From Oceaniglobus indicus (GTDB lineage Bacteria > Pseudomonadota > Alphaproteobacteria > Rhodobacterales > Rhodobacteraceae), in the NCBI RefSeq assembly GCF_002751875.1, contig NZ_NMZM01000003.1, positions 248,001 to 312,000 of the forward strand: a DNA stretch of 64,000 nucleotides. The letters are read 5' to 3'. Below the pieces are notes generated by a model. It was not told the DNA's origin. It was given only the letters and a program-made list of their open reading frames with translations, and ran no database searches. Positions 63,398 to 64,000 of this stretch are shown one piece after another. The first letter of the stretch is position 1, and each line of letters begins with the position of its first letter. The position numbers and the translations under genes are program-made.

Positions 63398-64000
63398 TCA
63401 GAACTGGTCTTCGAACTTCTTCGCCAGATCCTCGATGTTTTCCGGCGGCCATTCCTCGACGTCCATGCCAAGGTGCAGACCCATACCCGACAGCACTTCC
63501 TTGATCTCGTTCAGGGACTTGCGGCCGAAGTTCGGCGTGCGCAGCATTTCGGCTTCGGTCTTCTGGATCAGGTCGCCGATATAGACGATGTTGTCGTTCT
63601 TGAGGCAGTTCGCCGAACGCACCGAAAGCTCCAGCTCGTCGACCTTCTTGAGCAGCAGCGGGTTGAATTCCAGACCATCGTCGTCGGAATCCGCGCGTGC
63701 GCTCTCGGGCTCGTCGAAGTTGACGAAGATCGACAGCTGGTCCTGAAGGATCCGCGCGGCATAGGCCACGGCATCATCCGGTGTGACCGAACCGTCGGTT
63801 TCCAGCTTCAGCGTCAGCTTGTCGTAGTCCAGCACCTGGCCTTCGCGGGTCGGCTGCACGTCATAGCTGACCTTCTTGACCGGCGAATAGATCGCGTCGA
63901 TCGGCATCAGGCCGATGGGCGCGTCTTCGGGGCGGTTCTTGTCGGCCGACACGTAACCCTTGCCGGTATTGACGGTCAGTTCCATGAACAGGTCGGCGCC
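63398..64000 (-). CDS. rpoA: RNA polymerase alpha subunit, C-terminal part
   Basis: The last 201 codons run off the right edge. Visible: end of the N-terminal assembly domain ([41 protein letters not shown]), an acidic linker near the middle, and the C-terminal domain that binds UP elements and activators ([21 protein letters not shown] and [16 protein letters not shown], with the DNA-contacting R/N/K residues). End FEDQF. rplQ follows. Confidence 0.96.
   Translation of the reverse strand, partial: GADLFMELTVNTGKGYVSADKNRPEDAPIGLMPIDAIYSPVKKVSYDVQPTREGQVLDYDKLTLKLETDGSVTPDDAVAYAARILQDQLSIFVNFDEPESARADSDDDGLEFNPLLLKKVDELELSVRSANCLKNDNIVYIGDLIQKTEAEMLRTPNFGRKSLNEIKEVLSGMGLHLGMDVEEWPPENIEDLAKKFEDQF

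Noticed and set aside
1-64000. tRNA genes and CRISPR arrays
   Set aside because: Reading for the T-loop GGTTCGAAT-type motif and for spaced direct repeats gave no convincing case.

Overview
The window is a GC-rich, gene-dense stretch of an alphaproteobacterial chromosome, most likely from the Rhodobacterales (Roseobacter/Paracoccaceae group). Supporting signs are the long-form serA, the ethylmalonyl-CoA-pathway lyase mcl1, the small aa3-oxidase subunit IV, an ftsE-ftsX-acyltransferase operon, the argH/lipoprotein/lysA/DUF4175 order, a molybdenum-cofactor block with a fused MoeA, and several RTX calcium-binding proteins. Genes overlap by 1-8 bases in many places. No tRNA, rRNA operon or CRISPR array was seen.

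Layout. 1-3.8 kb: end of a queuosine-precursor transporter, a 22-codon ORF with an extreme Shine-Dalgarno, a hypothetical gene, arfB, then a coupled class III aminotransferase/phospho-lyase and small-molecule kinase. 3.8-10.4 kb: NAD salvage (pncB, pncA), argC, a Kdo-transferase-like glycosyltransferase divergent from a rhamnan-synthesis-F-like protein, and trhO. 10.4-15.2 kb: a phosphoesterase and the complete serine pathway (serA, serC, serB). 15.2-19.5 kb: a D-glutamate catabolic pair (dgcA, dgcN), mcl1 and accA. 19.5-29 kb: ftsEX with an acyltransferase, a zinc-ribbon protein, a large DUF4175-type membrane protein, lysA, DUF2834, a small lipoprotein and argH. 29-41 kb: a TlpA-like thioredoxin, tag, an EAL protein, phaA, a DMT exporter, polyprenyl synthase, ispE, a TPR protein, ETF-ubiquinone oxidoreductase and a PAP2 membrane protein. 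41-48.5 kb: greA, a membrane protein, the translationally coupled block fdhD - membrane protein - mobA - mobB - fused moeA, and azlCD. 48.5-52.5 kb: a lipoprotein, oxidase subunit IV, a DUF6173-like protein and two membrane-anchored acidic proteins, one full of RTX repeats, that share a C-terminal module. 52.8-58.3 kb: rpsO, a short-chain dehydrogenase, pnp, dpaL and a DUF2848 protein. 58.5-64 kb: a secreted CHRD-RTX protein, a gene fragment and a decayed IS3-type element full of perfect hairpins, then rplQ and the end of rpoA.

Together these genes cover central anabolism (Ser, Arg, Lys, NAD, isoprenoids/ubiquinone, fatty acids), C2/C4 metabolism (phaA, mcl1), envelope biogenesis, RNA turnover and formate-dehydrogenase/Mo-cofactor maturation. 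The parts most worth a second look are the membrane-anchored RTX pair (49.9-52.5 kb), the tiny ORF with a near-complete anti-SD match (0.3 kb), the MoeA fusion, the hairpin-interrupted IS remnant, the pnp leader with competing hairpins, and a dispersed intergenic repeat around an AATACTCC core.
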